The notes under the pieces were generated by a model, which did no database searches, was not told the DNA's origin, and worked only from the letters and a program-made list of their open reading frames with translations. This document shows positions 1 to 11,100 of a DNA stretch of 64,000 nt, in pieces. Made by a program: the position numbers and the translations under genes. This DNA comes from Pomacea canaliculata (lineage: Eukaryota > Mollusca > Gastropoda > Architaenioglossa > Ampullariidae), in NCBI RefSeq assembly GCF_003073045.1, contig NC_037597.1, forward strand, positions 7,498,717-7,562,716, read 5' to 3'. Every line of letters starts with the position of its first letter. The stretch's first letter is position 1.

Positions 1-926
1 CTGTTATCTCTACAAAATACCCCTAGTGTCCTATGATAGAATCATCAGGCAAACAAGAGCATAAAAACTCTAGCTGATCCAAACAGCTGATCAGAAAGGA
101 CCCCCTTTTCCCAATGGCTGTGAAGGCAAATAAAGGCATCAATAATGGTAAACTAGTCAAGTAGATGAGGCTTGCCAGATCTGTAAAAATCAATATGTCT
201 AGGAGAATGCCCATTCTGGTACACACCAAAGTCAGATTTGCAAGGCCTGCTACAGGTGCAAAGCAGAGCACAATGCATCAGCGCTAAGTGACATGTTGAT
301 TGGTTGATTGTGTTCTACACCATGCCAGCAACTAAAGCTATATTTGCACGGAAGAACACATGAGGGTAACACCACACTACTGCCTTGAAGCAGTCATTGC
401 AAGGCATAATATGTGAGGCTAACACCATGCTGCTGCCGGACCCAGTAAAGATGCACTGAATTGCAGACAAAATACAGGACTGCCACCTTGGGGCAGTCGT
501 GCCAACTCACCATGAGAAGTTTCATCAGCAGGACTCCGACTAACACCTGAACCAACAGTAAAGCCTTTATTTCCAGCAAGAGACTCCGCCAATCTATGGA
601 AAACTGGGCAAACTAAGAACATTTCCACTTTAAGTGATAAAAATAGATGGAGAGGAAAGGTCTATCCCAGCCACTGAATGGACTATTGTAGAAGACTGAT
701 ACCTAGACCAATGGTCTTGGTTATTGTTGTTTTGCTGTCATGAACAATTTATACCTTGATGACTAGAGGTGAAGAGCCTTTGACCTTTGAAGATATTTTG
801 TAAATTGTGTCATACCTGTATTAAATTTCATTGCTTTGTGTTGAAAACTTACAAATTCTCCTTTTGTTAAAAATAGGTTGTTTTCACACTGGGCAGGAGA
901 AAAATGATGTTTTCATTGTGTTGTGA
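1..926. other. Intronic sequence left of spastin exon 2, no gene recognised
   Basis: This stretch is probably part of a spastin intron, because spastin exon 2 ends at 1707 and its next exon is not visible. Open frames of 60-80 codons on the minus strand show no domain that I recognise. The segment around 400-640 has slightly higher GC than its surroundings and may be an old repeat, but I cannot assign it to a family. Confidence 0.4.
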
Positions 927-1235
927 ATGCATGTGCATGGAACATGTGGTGTAACAGTCTCCAAGACTCACACTGGAGAGTCCCCAGAGCTTTCCTGCAG
1001 TACAACCCCAACAACTGTGGCCCACTTCCTGCAGGACTGTCCAACTCATCAAAAATATGACAAAAATGCAGAAGCAAAGGCTAAGACCACTGGCTGTGCT
1101 GTTGTGAAACACGAAGGGTATCTCGAAGACACACTGGAGAGTCCCTGGAGTTCTCCTGCGGCACAACCCCAAGCCGTCCACTTCCTGCAGAATTGTCCAA
1201 CCCATCAAAAGCTAAGAGCAGAGACAGCTTGCTGA
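927..1235 (+). repeat. Tandemly duplicated non-LTR retrotransposon 3' fragment
   Basis: The plus strand reads through for about 100 codons. Two copies of the same block, starting near 971 and 1132 (about 160 bp apart), each encode a Cys-containing motif followed by HFLQDCPTHQ or HFLQNCPTHQ. This resembles the zinc-knuckle-like 'C..x..T..HxLxxCP.H' tail of LINE reverse transcriptases. There is no start context or splice structure. It is best read as a decayed LINE tail that was locally duplicated within a spastin intron. The LINE clade is not determined. Confidence 0.5.
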
Positions 1236-1706
1236 ATCACCATTGATAGAAAAGATCTTTGGATCCCTGCAATGTCTTATATCATATAGCAGACTATGCT
1301 ATGTCATCTGGAGTCATTGTCTAAGCACTCAAAGTTGTTTTTAAAATGAGTTTACAAACTTTGAGCTAAAATGATGGCAGATGTATGTGGCTTTGGTCAA
1401 AATGCTAAATCAAAATAATCACAATTTACTTAAAATTCACCATTCTCGTCTGTCATGGGAAAAGCAAGAAGCACTGTGTATTCAAAAACTGCAAGTGCAA
1501 CATCACAATTCACAAAATAGCACTTAAATGAAGGTAAGAATGTTTAATTTACTTTTGTGTTGCACAACACTGTCAAAGAAATTCTTATGCTGTCCTGAAG
1601 GTTTTTAACAAAAACTACTCCAAGTTATAACTACTCTGAATAACTTTTATGAAGAGATAAACCCAAATCATACTTTGAGAAAAATTGGCCATGCTTATAG
1701 CTTTAC

Positions 1707-2926
1707 CTTCTCCACTGACATCAACTGCAATTCCTTTCTCAAGTTCCAGGATACCTTTTTTGTACATATCCACAGCTACATCCTTTCGAGCTGCAAATAT
1801 ATATGCAACTTTTTGTAATTCCATCACATGCCAGACAACAACTAATGTTCCAATTAATTTTACAAAATTTGTAATTTGTTTAAATTAAACATATATGTAG
1901 TGCTGTCATGAGATAAACAGTTTGACAGTGTTCCAAATGAGAAACTATTAAAGTAAAGAATGAGGAATTGGGTAAGTCTCTGGTGTATGTGTGCCTGCAT
2001 GACCATATACTATGTGTATGTGATATGCCAAAAAGAGAGAGGAAGAAAGCATGTGTATGCAAAATGAGGGGTTGCTTAAATGACTGTGCACATTTTCACA
2101 GAGCAGATCAAAGAGGGAAAATGGTAGACCATTATCTTCTCTCATCAGTACTGTCTCAAATTACCATGATGTCAAAATATGTTGTGTAGATGAAATATGT
2201 GGTACCTGGTTCTACACAGTAATTTTTTTTTCTTCATAGGGACCTCTAGTAACATCTTACTAGCACACATAAAATAAATCAATTCAGAATCAAGAGACAC
2301 CAACCAAACATGATCTACGACCTTCCCGTAGATGAAAGGAATATTCCTGACAAGTTTGGTGAGGATTTGTATAATCCTCTACCAGAACAACACAAATTGC
2401 CACACTCTGCTTTATTTATAGATAAAACCTAATTAGTTTGCGTGCTGTGAATGGGAAATCCCATATACAACTCTGAAAATGAGTTTCTTAGCACTTCAGA
2501 AAATCCGTGAACAAGTGTAAACAAACCTGAATCTTCTTCATCGATTTTCAGTGCGCGGGAGATATGCTCGAAAGCTTTTCTATGGTGATGCTTCTGGGAA
2601 GCAAGAGCTGGCTCTCCTGGACCGACCCCTGCCCTGCTTTTGTCATTTGATGCCATCGCGGCTGACAGACAAGGTGCCTCTTCATCTGATTTTGCAGCTG
2701 ATTCTTGAGTTAAAGCTCGTCTGCTTCTGCATCCAATGAGAACTAGTGCTAGCCACAGTTGATAGGCAATCGTACGCAATAGAGCAAAAATAAATAACAA
2801 TGGCCCTGCAAATATTCTGATATTTCGTCCATGAAAACTCCGGTAGTTTCGAATGGGTGGAGATTTACTCTTCCCGTCTCTTTTCCTGCCAGAGCCTTTG
2901 CCGGGCCCAGGTCCTTTGCGCTGCAT
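1707..2926 (-). CDS. SPAST: Spastin, N-terminal part (AAA microtubule-severing ATPase), first two coding exons
   Basis: Spastin severs microtubules and remodels endosomal and ER membranes. Exon 1 is 2527-2926 (400 nt) and exon 2 is 1707-1790 (84 nt). The junction is phase 1, with donor gtttgt, acceptor tttgcag, and donor gtaaag after exon 2. The start at 2926 gives MQRKGPGPG, a basic leader. Residues 37-67 form a hydrophobic stretch broken by an Arg (IFALLRTIAYQLWLALVLIG), matching the ER hairpin of spastin. From residue 114 the MIT domain begins (KAFEHISRALKIDEEDSG) and continues in exon 2 as AVDMYKKGILELEKGIAV, nearly the vertebrate MIT sequence. The AAA domain lies beyond the left edge, since nothing in 1-1706 encodes it. 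The minus frame stays open 36 codons upstream, but that leader has no family match, so I chose the internal ATG. A second ATG at 2656 (Met91), just after the hairpin, has strong initiation context. Identity is well supported; exon order beyond exon 2 is unseen. Confidence 0.9.
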
Positions 2927-2938
2927 AATCTCTGCATT

Positions 2939-2993
2939 CCGCCATGTTCTGGCAGTGATCACTGGGATACACGGAAGCTGTATTATGACGTCA
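2939..2993 (-). promoter_or_regulatory. Spastin core promoter: YY1-like motif and CRE palindrome
   Basis: On the spastin sense strand AACATGGCGG (2939-2948) matches the YY1-type initiator motif and sits only 13 bp before the start codon. A perfect CRE/ATF palindrome TGACGTCA occupies 2986-2993. Binding and the transcription start are inferred from motif and position only. Confidence 0.45.
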
Positions 2994-3020
2994 TCAGATA
3001 AGGTTCCGTCTACGGCACGA

Positions 3021-3175
3021 GTCGATTCGACCATAGCCCAAAGTTGATTCGACCACGGACGAGCCGATCACGACTAAAACCCGTAGGCTTCGGTCGATTC
3101 GACCACACACGATTGACCACACAACGTACCCTGATCAAATAGATTCGGCCACTGGCTTCAGTCGATTCGATCACC
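3021..3175. repeat. Array of GTCGATTCGAC-type palindromes upstream of spastin
   Basis: The 11-bp interrupted palindrome GTCGATTCGAC is exact at 3021 and 3093. One-mismatch copies lie at 3053 (GTTGATTCGAC) and 3161 (GTCGATTCGAT), and weaker relatives occur near 3110 and 3142. The array begins about 95 bp upstream of the spastin start codon. It could be a cluster of binding sites or the arm of a small mobile element, and the sequence does not decide between these. Confidence 0.5.
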
Positions 3176-3929
3176 AAACACAGTTTACCAGTCATTTCCT
3201 TTTGACTTTTTTTTTGGCTCGTTTTATGTGAAAAAACCAAAACGATTTTCGTCAACACAAATCATATGATATATCGTAGGTCAGCCGCCACTACTATCAA
3301 ATGAAAAATAGGCGTTGTTTGAAGTAATGTGGCACGTGGATACCTGTGTTTGAGTGATAAAAAAAATACGTACATTCCTTGCTTAGCTTAATTTACGCAA
3401 ATGCAGCATAGTGCATTAATTGGGCGTGTTTGGGTTTATATACTGTAGTGGTCAGAGATCCGAGCCGTCAAGGAAGAACACCGGAGTGGATGAAGCTGCC
3501 TGCGAAAAGATCGATGTCCATTGGTAACTTGCAATTAAAATAAAACACTCAAAATAAAATTTCTTATCAACAGCTTTGCAAATATAAAATCGAGTTTCAG
3601 ATCATTTTATGTCCTGTGAATATAACATTCATCATTATCATTATCATCGTCATCATCATATGTCATTTACTGAGAGCAATACCCCAGCCAATACCAGGCT
3701 TACCACTTTTTACAAAAAAAAGATAAATTGAAAACTGGGTGAAAGTAAATAATTATAAAATATTCAATGCTAACGAGCGCGCGCGCACACACACACACTA
3801 CACACAGACAGCATTTGCGTGCTTCACTTTAGCGGTTTTAATTGATTATTCGCGGGTTTGCCATTATGCAGCCATAAAATAAGACTTTGGAGCTTTTAAG
3901 GCTTACTGCAGAAAATCGCAGACAACAGT
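3176..3929. other. Intergenic, no gene seen
   Basis: This is AT-rich spacer with a TCA/TCATTATCA-type simple repeat near 3630-3660 and a (GC)n-(AC)n microsatellite at 3778-3800. No coding exon is recognisable on either strand. Confidence 0.5.
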
Positions 3930-5165
3930 CCACTTCTTCACGTTCGTAAACCATAATTTCTTCCTCTGGCCGCTGTGCATTCGATCACCTAGGGACCTTG
4001 AAGGACATTCTTCGACAGTGTCATGCCGAGTCACGTGGCCGAACCAGTCCAGTTTACGCCACTTGACTGTGTCCTACGAATGTGTCAAAGTCATTGATTT
4101 GATGTTCTCTGTACGAGATCAAGACCATCCTCCTAATTAATTGTTCTCGAATTCCTGCATGGGTTCTCCTTTAATTATTGTAAGCAGAGTTCACTTTTCA
4201 CCTTCGTAAAGCAGGATGGCACCAAGAGGGATTTGGACACATTATACTTTGTAATAAACCCGATATTGTGACTGCTCCCGATCGACATTGTCCAGCCTAC
4301 CCATTGCCGCCGCTGCTGTCATGATCCTGCTGCGGATATCTGTTATGGAACTACCATCTTTAGCGTGGCTCTCAAGTACTTCAAGTTTTATGTACCTCTT
4401 CGAGCCTGCTTTGACGTTGCCCATGATTGTGACATTTTTCTAATCAGTGATGATTTCCAATCCATATAGGTCCGAACTGTCAGTCTGTTGGTAAGATCTT
4501 GTCTGCTATCAGACCGATGTCATCTGCAAAGCGTAGGGTGCATATCGGCTTTGGAAGTGTAATGGTCGTGTGAAAGAAAACTTCTATTTGACTTTCCAGC
4601 AGTATTGCGCTCATTGAGCTCTTATACGGTTTGATTTTGACAAGACCCTATGTTGAATTTTCACATGACTGCCAGACTCTGTCAAAAGCTTCTTTTAAAT
4701 CGAAGAAGTTGTGATTGAGGTCCCGCTGATGTTGAAGATGTCTATCAGGCACGGACCTTCATGTAGGTCTGTGCTATCAGGATGTACCAGCTGAAGATCT
4801 GCTCAACTGTCCTCTGCAGCCAGCCTGGCCTGCTGGCAGTTCCTCGGCAGTGATGTTAATGCGTTTCTGGATTACTTTCAGCATGACTTTGCTTTGGTTT
4901 ATGGTTCTGTAGTTTGACACTGTTTTCGGTTTCCTTTCTTTTGAAGGGTATAGCTTCTGACTGTGCCCATTCTGTACGTTCTCAGACTCTTTAACACAGA
5001 CCAGTGAAGCTCTTTAATTGTTACCTCATCCCCACTCTGCTTGAGCAGCTCAGCTGGGATGTTGTCAAGGTTCCTTCCTTCCCTCAGACTGCATACCGCT
5101 CTTTCGACCTCGTCCGGTAGAATTGGTAGGTCTGCACAACTAATCCACACGTACGCATCCACGAA
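3930..5165 (-). mobile_element. Degenerate non-LTR retrotransposon (RTE/CFDP2-like reverse transcriptase)
   Basis: Read on the minus strand, broken frames give the RT signature DEVERAVCSLREGRNLDNIPAELL in two pieces (around 5050-5130), then DIRSRIMTAAAAMGRL (4285-4350), then LDWFGHVTRHDT and GQRKKLW (3955-4060). These occur in the order expected for the thumb and C-terminal part of an RTE-like RT. Several stops and frame changes separate them, so the element is dead. The position-specific order of motifs is visible; the clade name is from family knowledge and is moderately sure. Confidence 0.7.
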
Positions 5166-5269
5166 GAAGTCAATTGAAACACCAACAATGAAAACTCTAG
5201 ACAGAAGAAGGAAAAAACTGTGTGCACTTGTGCCGTGATTTTTTTTAAAATATATTTTCTATATAAGCT

Positions 5270-5605
5270 TGCGAAAATATTTCTAAAATAATTACAATCT
5301 TCAGTACTCTTTGGAAATTTTGACTAGAATCATCGTGAAAGAGATTACTGCGTAGGGAAGTGAATTCCACAGTTTTTGGACAGTGTAGGGAAAGGCCCCA
5401 CTCTCCAAAGCAAGTAGTATCTATCTTTGGGATGGGAAAGTCAAAGGAAGAGCGAATTTGTTTAGCGAGGTCTTTAGACTTTCAGAATGTCGGAGTTTAG
5501 AGAAAAAAGTGACGGATCAAGACTTAGTACTCATTCCGTGCATGCACGGGCAGCCAGTCCAGTGTCGTCGGTAGCGATGTGGCATTGTCATGCTTTTTAA
5601 TCCTT
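5270..5605 (-). mobile_element. LINE reverse-transcriptase tail remnant
   Basis: The minus strand encodes LDWLPVHARNE near 5545 and FGEWGLSLHCPKTVEFTSL near 5370. These match the 'LHWLPVRAR ... FGxRxFSxAxPxLWNSLP' tail motifs of CR1/L2-like LINE RTs. Stops interrupt the frame. The opposite strand has no better reading. Confidence 0.5.
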
Positions 5606-8158
5606 AGAACGAGTCTCTCACTAAATGGTTTTAGTTGCTTCGATTGTGAGGTAAGTTCTTATCAGATCCGACACATGGCGGCAAAAGCAAAAAAAAAAAA
5701 ACATAAATATGACATTGAATCCAATATCCTTGGTCACGTGCTGAGTGCTAGAAAGCTGTGCGCTAAGGTTTAAACAAAAACAAACACACAGACACACAAA
5801 AGCGCTAGATCCAAGAATAGATGAGCTAGAAGCTGTGGCCAGCAGAACCAGGGTGAACACCAAAGTTTGGGTGACCATTGAGATTTAGAGTGAACCATTT
5901 ATTCCCCGGCGCCAACCATTTATTGAACACTGAAAATTGATAAAAATATAGGAAAATAGATCGATTTCATAAAATCTATCATAGCTCTGAACATAAATGA
6001 GAACCACCAATACCAGAAAAGTATTTTAAAATGCTACTGACAAAGAACAAACAAATTTAAAAGGGTACTTATTCTTTTTTATTATTAGTTTTCTAATTTT
6101 AATGTAAAGAATTTATGATAAAATGAAAATTAAGGGTACAGGAAGCTAATGAAAATTTTAAACATCTTTTCTTCCTTATCAGGTCCATCTCAGTATGTTC
6201 TGAGTCCATGGGTTTTATAAAATTATATACAATTCAAGATTATCATCAGCATACATACACTCACACAAGTCTACATACACTTGCACCCCTACATGTAACT
6301 ACATGTAACTTATTTCATGAGTCTGAATGCACGCAACATAAAAAAATACAAGAATTGTCAAGTCCCAAATGTCCGTGCAAACACATGTTTGCACTATATG
6401 CAGATGCGGAAACAGAGGAGATAAGTTGGGAAAAAACAATACGCTGAAAGTTTCATGCTGTTCACCTATAACTGAGTCAATAAACAGATTAGTTGTAAGA
6501 TTTCTTCCCTCCCCCCTCCCCAATTTATAAGCATTATCCTGTGTCTGAATAATAAGTCCGCATTTCCAAAAATGATTTAAAAACATATGTGCCTACAAGA
6601 TGCTGGCTTTTCAGTTGACATAGATTACTTCTGTTGGCAGTGAAATAAACTGTTCACTAACTTCCTTATATTCAATTAATTATCCTAAACATGTCTTCCC
6701 CAAATTTGTATCTTTAAAATATACATTTGTGTCACCAATACTGTACACATATTGGTGTAAACAATTTCATAAAGTTAAAAGAAAGCACACAACAAACACT
6801 CAAGCCTAAAAGCTGTGAAAATGTGGATGGTTAAATCAAGAATGCTGCCACGATTTTATAAGCATGGTTAACAAACTAGCTCCACCAGTCCACCACAGTG
6901 AACAGTGACCACAGCTCACTATCTGTCGTGGTTTAGTGAACATTATTAGTAAGTTTTTGATTCAGTGTAAAGACTAAGAACACTGACAAATTTTATCTTT
7001 TAGTAAATGATACAGCTGCCTCAATCAAATGAAGGTAAAAAGGATACTCTACACCAAGATGCTCCATGAAGAAAAAGAAAACATTGCCTGTTAAATCTGA
7101 GTTTAATATTGTATACCTTATTTTTCTCAAACCCTCCTGTCATTTTTTTCTAACAAACACATTACCTATACATCACATCTTAACAGGAAGATTTCAACCA
7201 CTTTTGATTGCTTTCATAGGGCACATAATTTCTGTGATAGTTAGATACGTTAGTACATGAATCTTTGAATTTCTGAACCAACTACATCCATTGATGAAGA
7301 TTTAAAAGTTTTTGAAAACAGCTTCAGTGAAATGCTGCTTTCTTTTATTATGCACATCTAATAACATTTTGTGAAATTATGGAATTTTTTCATGTTCGGT
7401 AGGATGTTTTCGCCTTCTCATATTTACGATGAGGCATTCTGATAATGGCCAAGTGGTGGAATGCTACTGCAGTCAATAAAAAGCTTTTTATATTCTTCAA
7501 TCACTGTCCCATATTTCATAATATAATACTCAAAAGGGGCTTTAACATGCTTTGTGCATGACAGACAAGGATATGGCACTGTGTTGAAAAAAAAAGTAAC
7601 ATAGGAATATATACATTAATGGGATGTTTACCAATGACCATATCTGCACACCTCACATTTTTGGCTTATTGTTGTTTCATGCTAAGCCAGCAACTAAGGC
7701 TCTGTCAAAGCAAAGCAGCTGGTCCTGTAAACAGGTCCTATGTACATAGAAAGAAAAGTGTTCTTGAAATAAGATCTGAACCCAAGCCAACTTAAATCAA
7801 TCCTGATGTATTACTTCATGTCGATACTGTGAAAAATGATACTTGCCTGTCATTGTCAGCATCCAGTCATGATAAATGTGCCACATGCTAACTAAGCAAA
7901 TCCAGACTTTCATGCTTTTGTTATTTGTGTGACAAGTCTTAAAAACTGTTTTCCAAACTCTTTAAAAAGGAAAGGCATACTAAATATCTCCTGAATTACA
8001 GTAGAAACCTGCTTTAAAATGATGAGAGTTACCAGCCACTTACTGAACCCAATGGTGGGAGTGTAATCATGGCTCATCTCTGCATGTTTCTAACAAAGCT
8101 ATCAGGTTTTGCTTCAGTTTTTGTCTTTGCAAATATAAATGCAACATGTTTCATTCCT
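5606..8158. other. Spacer and probable 3' UTR of the Rel gene
   Basis: No exon is recognised here. The part nearest 8158 is expected to hold the 3' UTR of the Rel-type gene on the minus strand. Minus-strand AATAAA-type hexamers occur (for example near 7340), but I could not choose one. A minus-strand open frame at 5621-5878 starts with a signal-peptide-like segment and is discussed under the rejected items. Confidence 0.4.
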
Positions 8159-11100
8159 TTATTTATTTAGATATGGCTCCACCATTTCAAAGACACTTGA
8201 GCTCAGCAAAGTTCCAGAATCATCAAATTTCATGCCTTTGAGATTGCTTTCCAAACCACCACTTGTCAGAAAACTGCTAAGTGGGAGAGATGGCAGGCTG
8301 TTGCCCACATCTGGAACTGTCTCATTGCTGATGAGTATCACTGAATTTACTGGATCAATATTGCGAACTCCACCTGACAAGGTGCCAAACTCTACACTTT
8401 CTTGCTTGAGGGCGGCAGCTACTGTGGAAGGCACAACAAAATTTCCTGCTGGATGTCTGTCAGGCAGTGGATTCAAGGCAACATCACCATGCATGAGCGG
8501 AGATACTTCTGGTTCACCGACCAGCCAGGGAGACAAAATGGACTTTCGTCTTGCCTTGGATGCCACTCCTGGGCTAGACTCATGCATACGAACATCCATT
8601 ACTGACCTGGCTGTGTTAAGTGGTGCCAGTGTTCTCAGTGTACCAGACGACTGACTAACTGAAGTGCTCCACTCTGAATCTGGAACTGCCACTGCTTTAG
8701 GAGCAGAAAGCTCTGGTACACCAGGCAACCCCACCAAACTGCCAACACCCTCAATGTTCTTCTCCCCTTCCTCAACATATACAACAACATTCTCAACTGA
8801 TCCACCAGTAGTGGTGCGAAGGTATACAAGTTCTCCAGTAATTGCATCAGTAGCCCAAATTATGTCATTCTGGAGCTGAGGCTGGTTTTCTTTTGAACCA
8901 GAAACTGTTTGAATGTGTTCTTTAGTCAAAACTTGGCTGACAGTGACAGGAATGACACCTTTGGTACCTGGTACACTTCTTGTGTCTCGCTGATGCAGGT
9001 CATGCATTTGGTCAATATCTGCTTTGCCCAACAACAAAAAATCAAAAAAATCTTATAAATGTAAATAAAACTACAACTAATTAAATCCAAAATTTTCTGT
9101 ACTCATATTAATATCTCTAAAAACGTAACAAAGAAAATGGCATTAGAAGATCTCAGATTAAATTATTAGGAAAATAAATTCATTTGCTTTAATTAAATGA
9201 AAAAACACTCCATTAAACTCTAACATTTGTCCCATAAGCAGTATGTTTCTTCATAGTCAAAAAAGAAAATAAATATCACTGCTAGAAATTTCAACAAGCT
9301 ACCTTTATGCTGCTAAATAATAGAGCAATTAATAAGTAATGAAAAGAGAATTGACCAATGAATGCATATAAACTTGAATGAATACATGAAGAATGTCTGC
9401 AACCACTCTACCTTGTGACTGCCTGCTCTGAAGCTTTTCTTTTACACGCAGTTTTATGTTGTCAGCACCATTAAGCCTTTGAATGTCATCATCTGCTGGT
9501 ACAAGAAAAAAAAACATTATTATTTAATAAAATGAAACATTTTTAACAAAAGAAATATTATTGCAAAAATGGTGATGGTTCTTCTGTGAGGATTCAACAG
9601 ATTTTACATGCTGTTGCAAATTGCAGATAACTTCTTTAATAGATACCAAATTCCAGCTAATTTTAGAACTTTACTCAAACAAGAAGATGTATTGTATCAG
9701 TTGGTTTTATTACAATGTCAGGACATTATTACATACCATCAACAATATAGGGTCGTTTTCGTGGAGGTTTGCTCCATAGCATGTCAGAATCTCTCTGACT
9801 GACAGAAGGTTCTGAAATAAGTGAAAACTGTTTATAAATATCTTACTGACAAATATATAATTGCTAAAAACAATTTATAGGGTATTTATATTTATTACTT
9901 GTCAATTGAGCAACTGCTGCCACAACGCCTGCTGTTAAAACACTTTTAACATGGGGTATGTGAACAAAGTACCATTCCTTTTAATCACTAATGACCATAA
10001 AACTGAATGAACCACTGAAAAAGCTTCAACAGCTGTAACTGCTCTTTGAAACAAAAATCACTAATTTATGCTCAAATATCTGAATGCAAAAAGAAGTGGT
10101 ATAAGTGTCAAGTTTCTCTTCTCAAAGGTTTTAAAATTTGAGTACATTTCATTTTTTAAAAAAAGATTAAAGAGAAAAAGGAAACTAAATGTTTTGGAAG
10201 ATAACTGAACAACTCCTTACATACCATACATGAATGAAAATGTGCAAGACTGCCCACTCTGAAGACATGAGAGCTTTAGCTCTGCATTGATAGGGGAAGT
10301 AGTTGATGGGTTCGGCTTAAATGGTGGTACATGGTAGGTTACCACACGCTGCATGAAAAAAATGTACTTACAGAATTATAATTCTGAATTGTGAAGCCTG
10401 TTCAATTCTGTGCATCAAAGTAAACAAAGATATGTCTTATAATTAATATGAATATGTTTGCAACAACATTACACTATAATAGTGACAGCATGCATAGTGA
10501 TTAGTGACTTGTCAAGGACAGTCTGTGATAACTGTTTTTCCAAGAATCAACCAGGGAAGGGAGGGAAGATGGGTACTGCCTTTACAAAAATGCTGTGTCC
10601 CACTCAACCCAAAAATGCAGCATACATTATCTTGATCCATAGCTGCCAAAAAGTTAAAGGACAACATTTACTTTTACCTTTTTTTTTCACTTTTAAAAAA
10701 AAAATTTGGTATTCATTATTTATATATGATCTATTCTCTCTTTGGTATTCATTACCTTATACATGATCTGTTCTCTCTTTGGTTTTGTTTCCTCAGACTC
10801 CCAGCCATGTTGATGAACTATCACTTTTACTGAACATTTGCCTGTAATTTAAGCAAAGGTAAAATTACTAACAAATCTTTCTTAAAATAAAATTTGTTCA
10901 CCTGATATTTAAATGTATGGATATTAATTAGTTCCATTTTTTCCATTGTCTTTCAGTCCTGCTTCACATGGGTGGTAAATTAAGAGACTTGTTTTGTAGA
11001 ACAGAATGAGAATAGTGGTTGATGCTAGTTTGGTTGCCTGCATATATGTGCCTTCGTCTGTATGTAAAAGGCAAATTTCAACAGTTTTCAATAACATAAA

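Noticed and set aside
867..1208. Minus-strand 113-codon frame.
   Set aside because: It is the shadow of the plus-strand duplicated LINE tail; the plus-strand reading carries the recognisable motif.
2927..3034. N-terminal extension of spastin to an ATG at 3034.
   Set aside because: The extension covers the CRE and YY1-like motifs and has no match to spastin N-termini; the ATG at 2926 fits the family better.
5621..5878. Minus-strand 85-codon frame starting MVTQTLVFTLVLLATASSSS, like a secreted peptide.
   Set aside because: The hydrophobic start looks like a signal peptide, but there is no convincing donor site, no second exon and no known mature peptide; the tail is low-complexity Cys/Phe text from simple repeats.
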